From NCBI GenBank assembly GCA_963920635.1, contig OY987303.1:54621223-54685222 (forward strand): 64,000 nt of DNA, written 5' to 3'. The notes beneath the pieces are model-generated. The model ran no database searches, was not told the DNA's origin, and saw nothing but the letters and a program-made list of their open reading frames with translations. This document shows positions 23,945-35,488 of the stretch, one piece after another (positions within the stretch are counted from its first letter, which is position 1; each line of letters opens with the position of its first letter). This DNA comes from Pseudeuparius sepicola. Taxonomy: Eukaryota > Arthropoda > Insecta > Coleoptera > Anthribidae. The position numbers were made by a program, and so were the translations under genes.

Positions 23945-24065
23945 TTAATATATGTATATCAATAATATCCACGGCTTCGTTATGTTTAATGTTTTGCCGG
24001 TACGTGGAATTTAACTGAACGGTAATATACTAACTACCTTGCCTGAAAATGCTAGTGCTTTTTTT
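23945..24065 (+). repeat. Dispersed repeat, copy 2
   Basis: This is a diverged copy of 5,078-5,195 in the same orientation. It shows that the segment is dispersed DNA and not unique. No coding potential. Confidence 0.5.
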
Positions 24066-24471
24066 TCAATTCAAACTCTATTTTTTGCATTACAAACACA
24101 ATTTTTTGTATTCTGCTCTTGCTTCACCCAAAAACTATTTATAGCACCTTGGACTTTAAAAATTTATAGAGGTCGCTGGTAGCAGCTTCAAAATATAAAT
24201 TGCATCAGGTAAAGTGCCTTTTCTGTGCGAAATATCGAAACATTTTATTAGAAAAACTTGCTCAGAATTAAAAAATATGACGTTGTGTCAAATTACAGAA
24301 CTAAATATTTTTTCTTTATAATTTTTTTAATATTATAATAATGTAATCATAATTTAAATTTATTTATTCTACCCATGTTTAAAGACAAAGACAACAGACT
24401 ACGATCCGGGCACCGTTGCCAAATGTATCAGAATCGTCTTTATACCTTGTCAATAGCGATCTGAGTTTGGA

Positions 24472-24538
24472 GAGATACGAGGCCAACCATAAAGAGAGGC
24501 CATGGCGCTAATGCACAATCGCGTAGTCACGTGACCAA
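24472..24538 (+). repeat. Promoter-like inverted repeat, left copy
   Basis: The segment GAGGCCAACCATAAAGAGAG followed by GCCATGGCGC, and CACGTGACC about 20 bp later, matches the reverse complement of 25,600-25,660 with few differences. A TATA-like CTATATAATAAAAGG follows at about 24,546. The two copies face each other about 1.1 kb apart and may be ends of one retroelement family. Confidence 0.5.
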
Positions 24539-25094
24539 CTTAGCCCTATATAATAAAAGGCACTGGAGATAAGTAGAAAAAACAAATTTCGTAACAATTT
24601 GGCAAGTTTTCTTTCATCTATTAGGTACATGATTGGTTTTGTGCATCCAGGCTTTCTCTAATTGTTTTTTTTTTTCAAAATTTTCAACCTGCCTCAGCTG
24701 TTTTGGGCCGAGAGTTAAACGGCACTGCACTCAAATATTTTGGCACATTAACAAAAATTGTTGGGAGAGCACCTTCCTTTAGCTTAGGTGATATTCTCTA
24801 TACGTATTTTCCTCCCACAACACATTTGTCCACTTTCATTGTTTCACTTTCTTGAAAATGTGTTAGCCACACATACTTACGGGTTTTTTAGAAATTAAAT
24901 CTCAGTTGGAATTTGACGAATCCATTTTTGGCGCAAATTTCCATCCCGAGGCAAAGCAAATGTTGTTAAGGTGAAATTTTCTTCCTGGCTTTTGTAATAT
25001 GTATAAATATAATATAAACAGATCCAATATTTGGTATTTAGGTTATTTTTTACGAAAGAAAAATGGAAACTCACCTTAGTATACTATAAATATT

Positions 25095-25690
25095 GACGAG
25101 GTCCCAGTTGATCGGCAGCGTGAAAGGCCGAATAGGAACCGTATCAGGGCGTGGGTCGACAACGAAAATCCTCGAGTACGTTACAACACTGATTTATTTC
25201 GCACAAGGTGTATGGTGAATACAAAATACACAAACCCGAACGTGGTCAACGGGAACGGCTTCTAGCCACCCGGACCGTCTGAACTCGCGGATCTCCCGTA
25301 AGCAGTTCACCCGTCTGTGTCTCAGGCTCCACTGCTTATTCCGGGGGGAGAATTCCCCTTACAGCGCTCACGCGTCGGCGCGAGCGGCACCAATACTCCT
25401 GGACGTGGCACGGCTTCCACCCAGAGGCGATAATAACACCTGGGCGGTTCCCCTCCGCCAGGACACGCGCACTAGACACAAACTTGTTTCTAAAATGTAA
25501 ACTAAGACGTTTAAAAACAATTTAAACATTTAAAACTTCTCAAAACCCAAGCTGCCGCTTTCAGTTGTGTGACAAGTGACATGTAACGTCGGACCAAGAC
25601 GGTCACGTGGGTTTTTGTGCGCCATGGCCTGTCTTTATCGTAGGCCTCGCGAGAGATAGAAGGCAACTAATTCCCCACGACGATCCATTC
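25095..25690 (-). mobile_element. Possible solo LTR or retroelement leader
   Basis: A GC-rich block stands out from its AT-rich surroundings. On the minus strand it has an AATAAA signal (about 25,193-25,198) followed by TCAGTGTTGTAACG, which suits the R-U5 part of an LTR, and a CACGTGACC promoter-like box upstream near 25,600. I could not find exact TG...CA ends, a target duplication or coding sequence. It could also be a host promoter or untranslated exon. Confidence 0.3.
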
Positions 25691-25767
25691 CAAACATGAT
25701 ATACTGGGTGTATCCTGATCGTTATTCCGAGCATTCCTGCGAAGTGTTTGCGGATGTATTTTCTATT

Positions 25768-25820
25768 GGGGGGGGGGGGGGGGCTGTAGCCCCATAGCTT
25801 CTACGGACGAGCCGCCACTG
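25768..25820 (-). mobile_element. hAT terminus with G-tract
   Basis: Read on the minus strand it starts CAGTGGCGGCTCGTCCG and runs into a long C tract (G on the plus strand). CAGTGGCG followed by a C or G run is also seen at the ends of the hAT elements at 51.2 and 53.0 kb. The other end is missing, so this is a fragment. Confidence 0.55.
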
Positions 25821-27825
25821 GATTCAATCCTTGTAAGTTCTTTGAGTATTCTACCTCTCCCTATTTCATTGATGGACGCATTCTTTCCCTTGCCGTAGGG
25901 CCTAACCACCCTTCTCCATATCTAGAAAATTGCCAACAAAAACAAAAATAATTGCAACTTGGGCTAGATTGCACGAAATTAAGTGTCGTATTGTGGTCGA
26001 AATAAATGGCGACCCCTTGCCATTTTAGGTCATTAGGATCGAAAGAAACGTAGGCGTCACATATAATAACAGAATAGATGTTGGTTAGATGACATTAAAT
26101 AAATGAAGGATGACTGAAAGGTAACATTATAGCTTTGGCTAGTCTGGGGCCGTGGCGTTTTTTCTAAGGTAAGTTCTACAGAAAGTATTTTGTTTTTAAT
26201 TAAGATATTTACATTTTAACAGGCTGAATAAAACGTAGATATATTATCGACAATTAGGGAATGGGTTTTGTGGCAGATTGCAGATTTCGAGCCATTTTTC
26301 TTAATAGTTTTCGACAGGTTTATTAACACGCAATTTGTCTTGCTAAATGGCTTTGTTACTTGTAACTAAATATGCAGGGGCCGATTTCTGTGAAAATCAA
26401 TTTGGCCATTCACACCAGAACATGGTTCCATTCCGACATCTCTGAAAAAAATAAAATGGGACAATTAAATATATTTTTTTCATTCCGACATTAGCATATT
26501 CGGGACCAATAAAAAGTGATATAAAATGCTCGCGCAGCGGGGTTTTTGTTTTCTACCGAAAAAGAACTTTAATAATCTCGCGAACATTATTTAGTGCCTG
26601 TTTTGAAATTATAATTCCGCCGAACGCCATGACTTACGGGATGTCATAAAATAAATGCGGAATTTTATAGGAAACCGACCGAAAGAATTCTCTGCCACAT
26701 TTATAGGTCTATAGCGGGGGCATGGAACGGTTGGTTCTACGATAAAATACGATCGATCACCACATTCCGTGGAATATTTTATGTCTACTTACAGAGTGTC
26801 TCGTTGTCGTTGGAGTGTACGCCGAGCCTAGCTCCTAGATTTTTCAAGATAGTGCCACGTAATCTCAGGGTCGTATATTATTTAAACAATCAAAGGTGGG
26901 CATAAAAAAATATAACCAGGCTAGCTCGATATATAAAAGCTAAAAATCCCCTTTTTTTGTTCAAATCTCAAAAGCTGGTAAAGGTGCTTCGTTGTTGAGA
27001 GAGAACATTATATTATTATAAAACTGTTCTAAGAGAGGGCGCCACGTGATTTTATAGCTAGAGCCCCTCTCAACTGAATTTAGCCCCCAATACCGTTAAA
27101 ATCACGAAGTTATGTATTGACGGTCTAGTTGAATTCTAGGCTTAAGATAAGAATCAACAACTTGTTGGCAATAATAAGGAAAATTTAATAAATTGTAATG
27201 GTAACACTTTGGTGACTAACAATAATTATTATTGCTTATTATTCTTGTTAAAACGGCCTCTTAGATAAAATTAGCTGGCTACCACACCAATTTAAGGCCT
27301 CAAAATACAATGTGGGGGAGGAATAACTACACCTACCCCACCAAAGAGGACCCCAAAGCAGATCTGCCCCTAGGTTTACAAGTAATTTGATAACAAGCGG
27401 TAGTTTAGTAATAAGTAAGCAATTGATATAGATAGATACCAACAAATATGTTAAAAGGGTTTAGAGACGCTTATCACTAAAATGGAATTTGATCATAAAA
27501 TATTTCTGGCTATCCCACATAGACGTAGAGTACCCAAGGACATACACAGACCAAATACACTGACAACACAGACACTAATAATTGTTCGCTTAGCTGGGGT
27601 TCCCGGGAAAGACTTCTCCCAGGTTGGCTGTTGTGACTTCAGATTGAGTGAAAGTCTCTGCGGCAACTCCGAACTTCCTGGAGTTGGTTCCTTGGTAGAA
27701 ACATTGGATACTTTTTAGAGGCGGGGAATGGTAGGCAACCTCCAAAACGTATGGCCGGAAATGAAAACCTAAAAGGAGCGCATACGTCACTACTGCTGAC
27801 GTCATATCCACAAATTATAACTTAC
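25821..27825. other. Mixed, possibly single-copy host sequence
   Basis: There are no paired termini and no long frames. From about 26,380 to 26,830 the sequence is CpG-containing and lacks transposon words, so it may be host intergenic or intronic DNA. Frames at 27,482-27,718 and 27,590-27,811 overlap on opposite strands and have no recognisable motif. Confidence 0.3.
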
Positions 27826-27898
27826 CCTCTGTTGAGGGTTTTCCTGATTAATAACGTCCCTGATGACAGTCGGAACTACTAGAGATAGTACGAAATAT
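27826..27898 (-). other. Candidate internal exon with 61-bp intron
   Basis: On the minus strand a pyrimidine-rich TTTTCTCTTTCCTGTAG precedes this 73-nt segment, and GTAAGT follows it directly. Upstream, an ACAC/GTGAGT donor at 27,960/27,959 leaves an intron of 61 nt (27,899-27,959), a normal size in insects. A TATATAA-like box lies at about 28,363-28,370 and could start the transcript. The frames here contain stops, so this would be a leader exon or a non-coding RNA. It may belong to the dispersed segment at 28,602-28,950. Confidence 0.3.
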
Positions 27899-28601
27899 CT
27901 ACAGGAAAGAGAAAACTCAATTAGATATCGAGAAAATCGATGCAAAAACAGGTACTCACGTGTCACGACACGATAAATCCCTCAAAGAGGCTAAAATCCA
28001 TCAAATTCCACACAAAACACGGATTTCCCAAAGATGAATCTTGTTAACAACAACGATGGTTCCTGAACGATCCCCCTAACGGGTTTTTCCACCAAAAATT
28101 TTCAGGAAACCACTCGCACGTCGATCACACGTTCGTCGTTTTCTTCGTTCTTCTAGAAAAGCGGGAGTCCCAGCAGTAACCTATCCGTCAACCTCCTTGA
28201 AAGCCGAATTCAGAAATTCCCTAACCAAGCAAGGTACCATGGTAGGAACTGAGAAGGGGTAAATAAGGCGAATAATTTTACCAAACGTTGGTCTAAAACT
28301 CCACAAACCAACTGGGAATGATTATCGATCCGGTACTTAACAGCAAAAATACTTAGATCCAAATTATATACCACCTTAGACCAAAACAAATCATAAACCA
28401 AACAGTCTGAGAACAATAAAAGGCCCGCGCCCATGTCCGGTATTTTCGAGCGGCAAAAACATTGCGAAGCCAGTACCAGGTTCTTACAAAAAAAAATCTT
28501 TAAACTACTGGCGAGGGTTCCGGTATTTCCACAAATTATAAATTTAAAACTTGTACGATTTTGGGGCCGTGACAATAGCGGACGCTGAAGTAGCACGACC
28601 A

Positions 28602-28950
28602 AAGTTTGAACCCTTTTGAACGATCCGGAAAACCTTCACTGTCACTTTCACAACGCCAAAATAAAATTTGCCTGAGTACGCACCATATAGACGCAGCCGC
28701 ATGTAGCTGATTATACCAAAATACCAAAATGAAAGTGTTTCCATGACGTTTGAAATTATTATTATATATATATTTTATTATGTTCTTTTTTTCGTATCAC
28801 TTGGGTAACTTTTCACATCATAAATCAATGAGAGACACAACATATACCAATGTTATACTCTTATACGCATGGTTAACAGAAAATTCCTAGGGATTTTGTG
28901 GAGAATGTCATGTGACAAAATCGGGACTTCTTACAGTAATCGGGGTATAG
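28602..28950 (-). repeat. Dispersed promoter-like repeat, copy B
   Basis: This is the partner of 11,219-11,645, about 17 kb away, in the same orientation. It lacks about 60 bp present in copy A and has a TA dinucleotide run instead. Both copies end near CAGTAATCGGGGTATA. The sequences on either side are unrelated. Confidence 0.6.
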
Positions 28951-29183
28951 ATGGCTTTATTGGTTGCCAGGCAACGGAACTGCGAGATGACACGACACAA
29001 GCTGACACTGAACAGGTAGGCGGGGCTCCTGAATGAAAAAGGCGAAAGGAGTCACTTTAGCCCCGTGACTCCCGTGGTACATAGGTAAGTACGCTATTTT
29101 TGCACCGCAGGAACTAACATTTAAAAAAGCACAAGAGAGTATGTAAAAAGAAACATTCGACATCACCAATTTCCTACCATTAA

Positions 29184-29250
29184 TGGTGGTACCAACTGGC
29201 ACCATGGTGCCAAAATTGGTACCTACCAAAAGTTGGTACCTTGGTACAAA
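29184..29250. repeat. Cluster of GGTACC and GGTGCC palindromes
   Basis: Within about 65 bp there are repeated inverted words: TGGTACCAA, GGCACCATGGTGCC, TTGGTACCTACC and TTGGTACCTTGGTACC-like pairs. This looks like a small expanded hairpin repeat. Function unknown. Confidence 0.5.
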
Positions 29251-29349
29251 ACATCAGAAACACCACCGGATAGCTCTTGAAAATTAAGATGGGAATGTGA
29301 AATTTATTTTGTTCTATCTCATTCTTCATGGTGAGACATAAAAGAACAC

Positions 29350-30178
29350 ATATACAGGGTGGAACTGAATCATGGTACACCCCACTTTTTTCCCTTGTAT
29401 TTTGAGATACTATTTTGAAATTTCTCATGTCGATGTTACTTTATAAATGTCACTTTTTGACGTGTAAATTCATTTATTTCCGCTTCCGGTTTTAGCGGAA
29501 GTGACATTCACTTTTGTCTTTTAAATAGAACACCCTGTATATTATTTGAGTTTCGGATTCGCTTTTTAATCAAAATATTTTGATAGAAAATCACTACGAT
29601 ACATAAATTTTCTTTTGAAGTTGATATACAGTGTGACCCACTTCAAATCGGAACACCCATAAAATATGTATTCTGCATCCGATCTTGATCGAGTTCTTTT
29701 CTAACGATAGGTCATCTACGATTTTCCTGAAATTCTTAATTTCGAGAATATAATCAGTAAAATTTGTAAATTCTCCTAAACATTTTGGAGTTTCACTATA
29801 TTACTCTCTTGTTTAAAACAAATATTTTTCGTTATTACATTCATCGTCTATCTTTATCACGAGATCCACAAATTCGAGTTAAATAAATTTAGTATAAAAT
29901 TTGAATACGGATTTTTTCAAAAACGGAAAAAGATAACGCCACAAAGTTTAATATCCTTTTGATTGCCTTGATGAGCAGATTTCAAAAATCCAATAATATA
30001 CAGGCTGTTCTATTTAAAAAAATTAAGTTGCCATTGGCCCTACTTTTTTTGAACACCCTGTACACTAAACGGTCATGGCATAAAACAGTATTCACCGAAC
30101 CATTGATTTTGTTTTTTGAATCACCCTTTTATCTTAAAAAACAAAAAAGTTAGGTGGGGGTCAATTCTCAGTGAATAA
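29350..30178. repeat. Mosaic of TACAGGG-type MITE ends
   Basis: Termini are seen near 29,353 (TACAGGGTGGAAC), 29,530 (inverted), 29,625 (TACAGTGTGACCCAC, like the ends of the intact element at 35,489), 30,055 (inverted) and 30,180 (inverted). No pair of long arms can be matched, so this is a pile of truncated or nested elements. Confidence 0.5.
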
Positions 30179-30745
30179 CCCTGTACAACAACAGAGGAAA
30201 ACACTAACCAGACAGGGCCGTATTTAAAAATATTATAAAATATAGAATAAATACAATATTCCAAGTAAAAATAAACTGTAAGTTAAGTTGTTGACAATAC
30301 TGATTAATATTTAGACTTCTTATTAAATATTTTCTTATTATTAAATATTTCAGTATAATTGTCTCAAAACATTTTAAAAATATTTCGTGTCATACATCAT
30401 GGTATTTGCAATGAAAAGTGCTTTCAAAATGTGCAAAAAAATCCAAGTCCCTATTTAAAAAATGAAGTTGAAGATGGTTTCTCAAAAACGAAATGTTATA
30501 GAGCAAATCTAAAAACGCCATTTTAAAGCCCATTAATAAGTGCCATAAGTGTTGTTATTTTTTTTTCTACATGTGATAACTTCAGAAAAAAATAAAATCA
30601 AAAACGCAAAATTTCACTTTTTTCAAGAACGAAAAGAGATATTAGAAATCTGTTTGTACCATTTTGTTGACCTTAAATTGGGCAACTTTTACCGTTTCGC
30701 CGTTTGCAAGATCCCCATGCTTTTTTATTTTAAATTTTTTATTTT
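30179..30745. repeat. Half copy of the foldback found at 61,634
   Basis: The sequence follows one half of the 61,634-63,151 element. Shared parts include GTTGACAATACTGATTAATA, ATGGTATTTGCAATGAAAAG, AAGATGGTTTCTCAAAAACG and CGTTTGCAA.ATCCCCATGC. It ends about 30 bp short of the terminus. Only one arm is present. Confidence 0.65.
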
Positions 30746-32206
30746 AAATTTAAATTTTAAAAGACATAGTTTATTTATTGTTAGTTGAATGGTCATTATG
30801 ATATTCACTAATCTAAGGATCCACTAAAATTATCGCATTTTGCTTCACAACCATACAGGACCGAACTTTCTGTAAACGCTGCTAAGTGAGACGTCGCGGT
30901 GTCCCCCGCATTTGTCCAAAACGTCACTAATGAACCTCCTCGATCGGTTTGTCATGGTTCCGTCCTTCTTATCTGGCACCTTAATCAAATGCCGCGGTGG
31001 TCCCCATTGTCGGCGGACAGATGTTCGGCCCGGATTCCGAAAATCCGCGTATTTTGCTTGTAATCGAATAGAAGGAAGGAGAAGGGTTGGCCTTATGTAA
31101 ATATCTGGCCGTACTCAGACGCGTGGATACGTCACCACGTATTTGGATAATGTCAATTATTGGTGCCGGACGCGGCCACTTCACTACGCCGAAAACTGGC
31201 CGAGACAGATCGACCCTATTTAGTTCATTCGTGAAATAGGACGTGTACGTTTTATTTTTAATAGTACGCAGAGTAAAAGATGTTTGCAAGTAGAACGCCA
31301 CGGTGTACAGGGTATAACTTGTGGCATTTCAAAAAATTTTCCGAGACAGTTTGAGAGCCACTGGTGGCAAGGTCCCTTTGTTATTGAAGCGATGACTTCC
31401 TACTACAGCGTTGCCAAACCGTCGGATAATTCCTTAAAAATCTCCAAAAATTTCTACATCTCCCAATATAATATCAACACAAGCATTCACCATAACTTAT
31501 ACTAAAATCGAGCAACTCTTACGCCTGGCGTAAACAAGAGCACGTGCGTTGAAATATCCGCCATAGCCGCACGGAGGTACGACCTTTATTTAATTTTAGT
31601 CTTACAATTATTGTGTATGTACATCAAAATATTTCAGACAAGAATTATTGGCTTAATTAAAACGGTTCAAAACATCGATACAATTATTTGTAGCAGTGTC
31701 TAAATAGCTGAAAACAACAAGATAAAACCGAATATCTACACTTTTGCGATCGAGCACGTCTCTGTTGCCGAGTCGGGTGAAATTTTATAGCCTACCGACC
31801 AATCGCGGATCGTCATTGAACACGTGGTTTTATTTACGCCAGGCGTACGGATTGTTCGATTTTTCTATAGTAATAATAACATTTACCACTTCACTAATTT
31901 GTTTTCACTTTTCACAATAATACTTTCACGACACAGCTCACCACTTCTTAAAGACGTACCTTTTTCATAGAATTTCATAGAATACAAGCTTCAACGCTTC
32001 GCTGCATAGACTTTTATTTTAGCTAATGTATCGTGGCTATTTTTTTATTTATTTCATGCTATTTTTTTTTTATTTCATTCGACGCGCGTTCGAACCAGCA
32101 GCACTAAAATTGTTTCTTAGTATTATAATATCAATTTGGTCATTTTTTTTAGATGATATTTTGAGACTTATGAAATATACAGGGTGTTTCCTTACGGGTG
32201 AAGAGG
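30746..32206. other. GC-richer, possibly host sequence
   Basis: About 30,840-31,260 is CpG-containing and lacks transposon words. The ACGCCTGGCGTAAA word near 31,520 has an inverted mate, TTTACGCCAGGCGT, near 31,834, bounding roughly 320 bp that may be a separate small inverted-repeat element. No coding motif was recognised. Confidence 0.35.
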
Positions 32207-33095
32207 TACAGGGTGTTCACGAAATATTGGAGACCCCCTTAACTTTCTTATTTTTGACCAGAGGAAAAAGTGTTTTATATGAAAGTTGTAGAAAATTTTC
32301 TCAACTTTCGAACGCTGTTTTCAGAAAGAAAATCAAACGCCGCGTTTTCAAGATAGAGACTTAAGTTGTGTTTTTAATGGAACACCCTGTATGTTATTTG
32401 ATTTTTAGATTCATTCTTTTATATAATTTTTGTCATAGAAAATTTCATTTTAATACAGGAATACGCAAAAACTAATGTGGCCCTGAAACTAGAACTCACA
32501 CAATATTTTTTATTTGTTCCAAGAGAAAAAATTAGAAATCACATAGATCCGAATGAAAATATAGAAGAACTGCAAGGGAAAATTATCGAACGGAAACAAA
32601 AGTATTAATAATTTGAAAAAGAGATATCGCTCATGCCTCCAAGTGAACGGATTACAATTCGAATAGTTCTTATGAAAAATATTGTTATTGTTATACTTTG
32701 TTATATATTTTGTTTGTGTAGTAAGATTTATATGCTTTTCTGTCGAGTTTTTATGTTTGTTTCTCTTGGAAAAAATAAAAAATATTCTTAAATGTGTTAG
32801 TTCTAGGTTCTAGTTTCATGGCCACCTTAGTTTTTGTGTAATCCTGTCTTAAAATGCAATTTTCGACCACAAAAGTTATATAAAACGTATTAAATATATA
32901 TATCGTTGTAATCGGAATGAAGCGTAGAATCTAAAAATTCTATAACATACAGGGTGTTCCATGTAAAAAAAATTAGTTCTCTATCTTGAAAACGTGACGT
33001 TCGATTTTCTTTCTGAAAACGGCATTGGAAAGTTGAGAAAATTTTCTAAAACTTTCATACAAAACACTTTTTTCTCTGGTCAAAAAATAAGAAAG
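32207..33095. mobile_element. Foldback element (about 0.9 kb)
   Basis: It begins TACAGGGTGTTCACG. The left arm (32,235-32,470) and the right arm (32,860-33,095) are inverted copies; GACCAGAGGAAAAAGTG near 32,258 has its mate near 33,075, and GGAACACCCTGTATGTTAT near 32,380 has its mate near 32,945. The right arm ends before the expected terminus. The loop has no certain coding remnant. Confidence 0.7.
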
Positions 33096-33734
33096 TTTCG
33101 TACCATATCTCAGGAATTAATAGTCCTGGAGCTTTGGGAAAAAATCTTCTTAAGTAATGTGATCACGAAAAATCGCTGGAAATTATTTTTAAGTTCGTAG
33201 GTCGGCCGCTAGAGGGCGTATTCGAAAGAGCAAATTTGAAAAATGAGTTTTCTCAAAAAAAAATCACTAATAAAGGTAGGTATATCGAAAATAATTTTGT
33301 TGCACTCTTCAGCAACTTCTGAACAATTTTCGTTAAGGATTTTTTGCTCTAGCTCTTCAAATAGAGGTGAAACGGGCGGATAAACCTTGACTTGAAAAAA
33401 TGCTGCTAACTCCGGTTTGGCTCAATCGAATTGGTCAAATTTGGGATTGGTGAAGAGAGCTTTCCTTCTTCTATCAAATGATTGTCAAGTAAGGTTATTT
33501 CGAATTTCGTGGTCGTCGCTAGAGGGCGCCATTTGAAAAATTTCCCTATTATTACAATTTTCTCCGAAATTTTAAATCCAATGATATATTTATTTTGTTA
33601 TAATCGAAAAGTGGATTAAATTTACAACAAAAAATACCAAAAGTTCAAATCGATATCTCCATTAGCTTCGGAGTTATCGCTAATGGAATAATTATTAACA
33701 TGTTATTTTTGAAAGGAGAAGGTAGGTATTAAAT
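33096..33734. repeat. Old MITE fragments
   Basis: CGCTAGAGGGCG occurs twice in the same orientation (near 33,209 and 33,526), each in a context shared with other elements of this type. There are no complete arms and no genes. Confidence 0.4.
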
Positions 33735-34215
33735 AAAAGTCTGCTTGAGCTTTTCGTAAATTGCTATTTTTCTCACTTTTATTCCGTTAAACGTATTTCT
33801 AATTTACTTGCCTACCTTACCTTTCGTATCGATATGAAATTATCTCGGAAATCATCTAGTAAGCCATCAAACAGAATCGTTTGGTACCTGACAGCGTATA
33901 TAAATATACGGCAAGCATATCGTAAGCCTCGGCTTTCGTATAAGGCATTATTTAATAAAAAAATGCAACAGACAATTTTAACTCAAAATTTACAAAAATT
34001 TAAGATTTGACACATTATTATTAAAGCTTGATTCAGTGACGTTTACTTTTTTGCTTCCCTAGAAACCAAACGATTTTGTTTCATGGCTTACTATATGATT
34101 TCCGAGACAATTTCATATCAATACGACAGGTAAGGTAAAGTAAATTAGAAATAAGCTTAATGGAAAAAAAAGTAAGAAAAATATCAATTTACGAAAAGCT
34201 CAAGCAGATTTTTAT
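33735..34215. mobile_element. Small foldback element
   Basis: The left arm (33,735-33,890) and right arm (34,065-34,215) pair: GCTTGAGCTTTTCGTAAATT has its inverse at about 34,185, and TCGGAAATCAT has its inverse near 34,098. The outer termini are not clear. The loop of about 170 bp is without features. Confidence 0.65.
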
Positions 34216-34462
34216 TTATTTCATGGCATCCTTGACCACGGAAATCTTTTTTATTTTAAAAAATTTAAAAATTGATTGGTATCCACGTATCCAGGGTGCT
34301 CTTTATTGAAAATACTTTCTAAAATGTAATATTGTTTATGTTTTTTAATAGACATAAGTTAAAATTGTAGAAAAAAATGTAAAAAAACACCAAGAGAAAA
34401 ATCTAATCGATACTAAAAACGGCAATTTTAGGAAATAACTGTAACAGCTAGCAACGCCTATT

Positions 34463-35329
34463 GGACCGGGAGATAGTGACAGATTTTTGGACGTGATTTT
34501 ACTCAGTATGCCTTGCAAAGGGCATTATGTTGCATATATTCTCACAATAATAAGGTATGAATCACAGAGTCATCCTGGGTTCTTCATATGGAAAAATGAG
34601 TTTTCATTTATTCGAAAAATATGAGTTTTGATATGATTTTAGTCAGGCTGCCATGTGTTTTATAATGAAGTTCAAAATAGAAAATTCCTCGGAAAACCAT
34701 AGACATACCGTTAGCGTGGGTCCAAAGAGCTATTATTGCCATGCGAACTTGTATTTTAATAATTAATTTTTCCATGTTTCTGAACAGGCTGCCAATGAGA
34801 AGTATGCTAGTTCTTGTTATGAAACTGCCGAAGAAAAGATGGCATACCGTTTGCGCATGTCCAAGTACGCTTTACATCGAATAAATTGTTTAAATTATTA
34901 AATAACATTCAATTTAAACAGTACTTGGACATGCGCAAAAGGTATGCCATCCTTTTTTCAGCATTTTCATAACAAGCACTCGCATACTTTTCATTGGCAG
35001 CCTGTTCAGAAACGTGGAAAAATTAATTATTAAAATACGAGTTCACGTGGCAATAATAGCCCTTTGGACCCACGCTAACGGTATGCCTATGGTTTTCCGA
35101 GGAATTTTCTATTTTGAACTTCATTATAAAAGACATGGCAGCCTGTCTAAAATCATATCAAAACGCATATTTTTCGAATAATTGAAAACTCAGTTTTTCA
35201 TATGAAGAACCTAGGATGACTCTCTGATTCATACCTTATTATTGTGAGAATATGTGCCACATAATGCCCTTTGCAAGGCATACCTACTGAGTAAAATCAC
35301 GTCCAAAAATCTGTCACTATCTACCGGTC
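34463..35329. mobile_element. Near-perfect foldback element (0.87 kb)
   Basis: The two arms of about 425 bp are highly similar inverted copies that meet at an AT-rich centre near 34,880-34,910. Outer pairs are ACCGGGAGATAGTGACAG and its inverse near 35,310-35,327. The internal word TGGACATGCGC appears on both sides of the centre. It lacks a TACAGGG end, so it is another family. No coding remnant. Confidence 0.75.
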
Positions 35330-35488
35330 TACATGACAGGAAGCATTGTTTCCTTGGTTGTTTAAATGGCGACAAATATGAATTATCTTTAAGTTTTGAT
35401 AAAAATTGGTGCACAAAATATTAATTACTAAAATATATTAACTATCGATAATTATTCTATATATATAGTTTGGAACCACATCAACATA

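Noticed and set aside
31284..31505. 73-codon frame on the plus strand
   Set aside because: No motif, chance length, and it ends among frames of similar size on the other strand.
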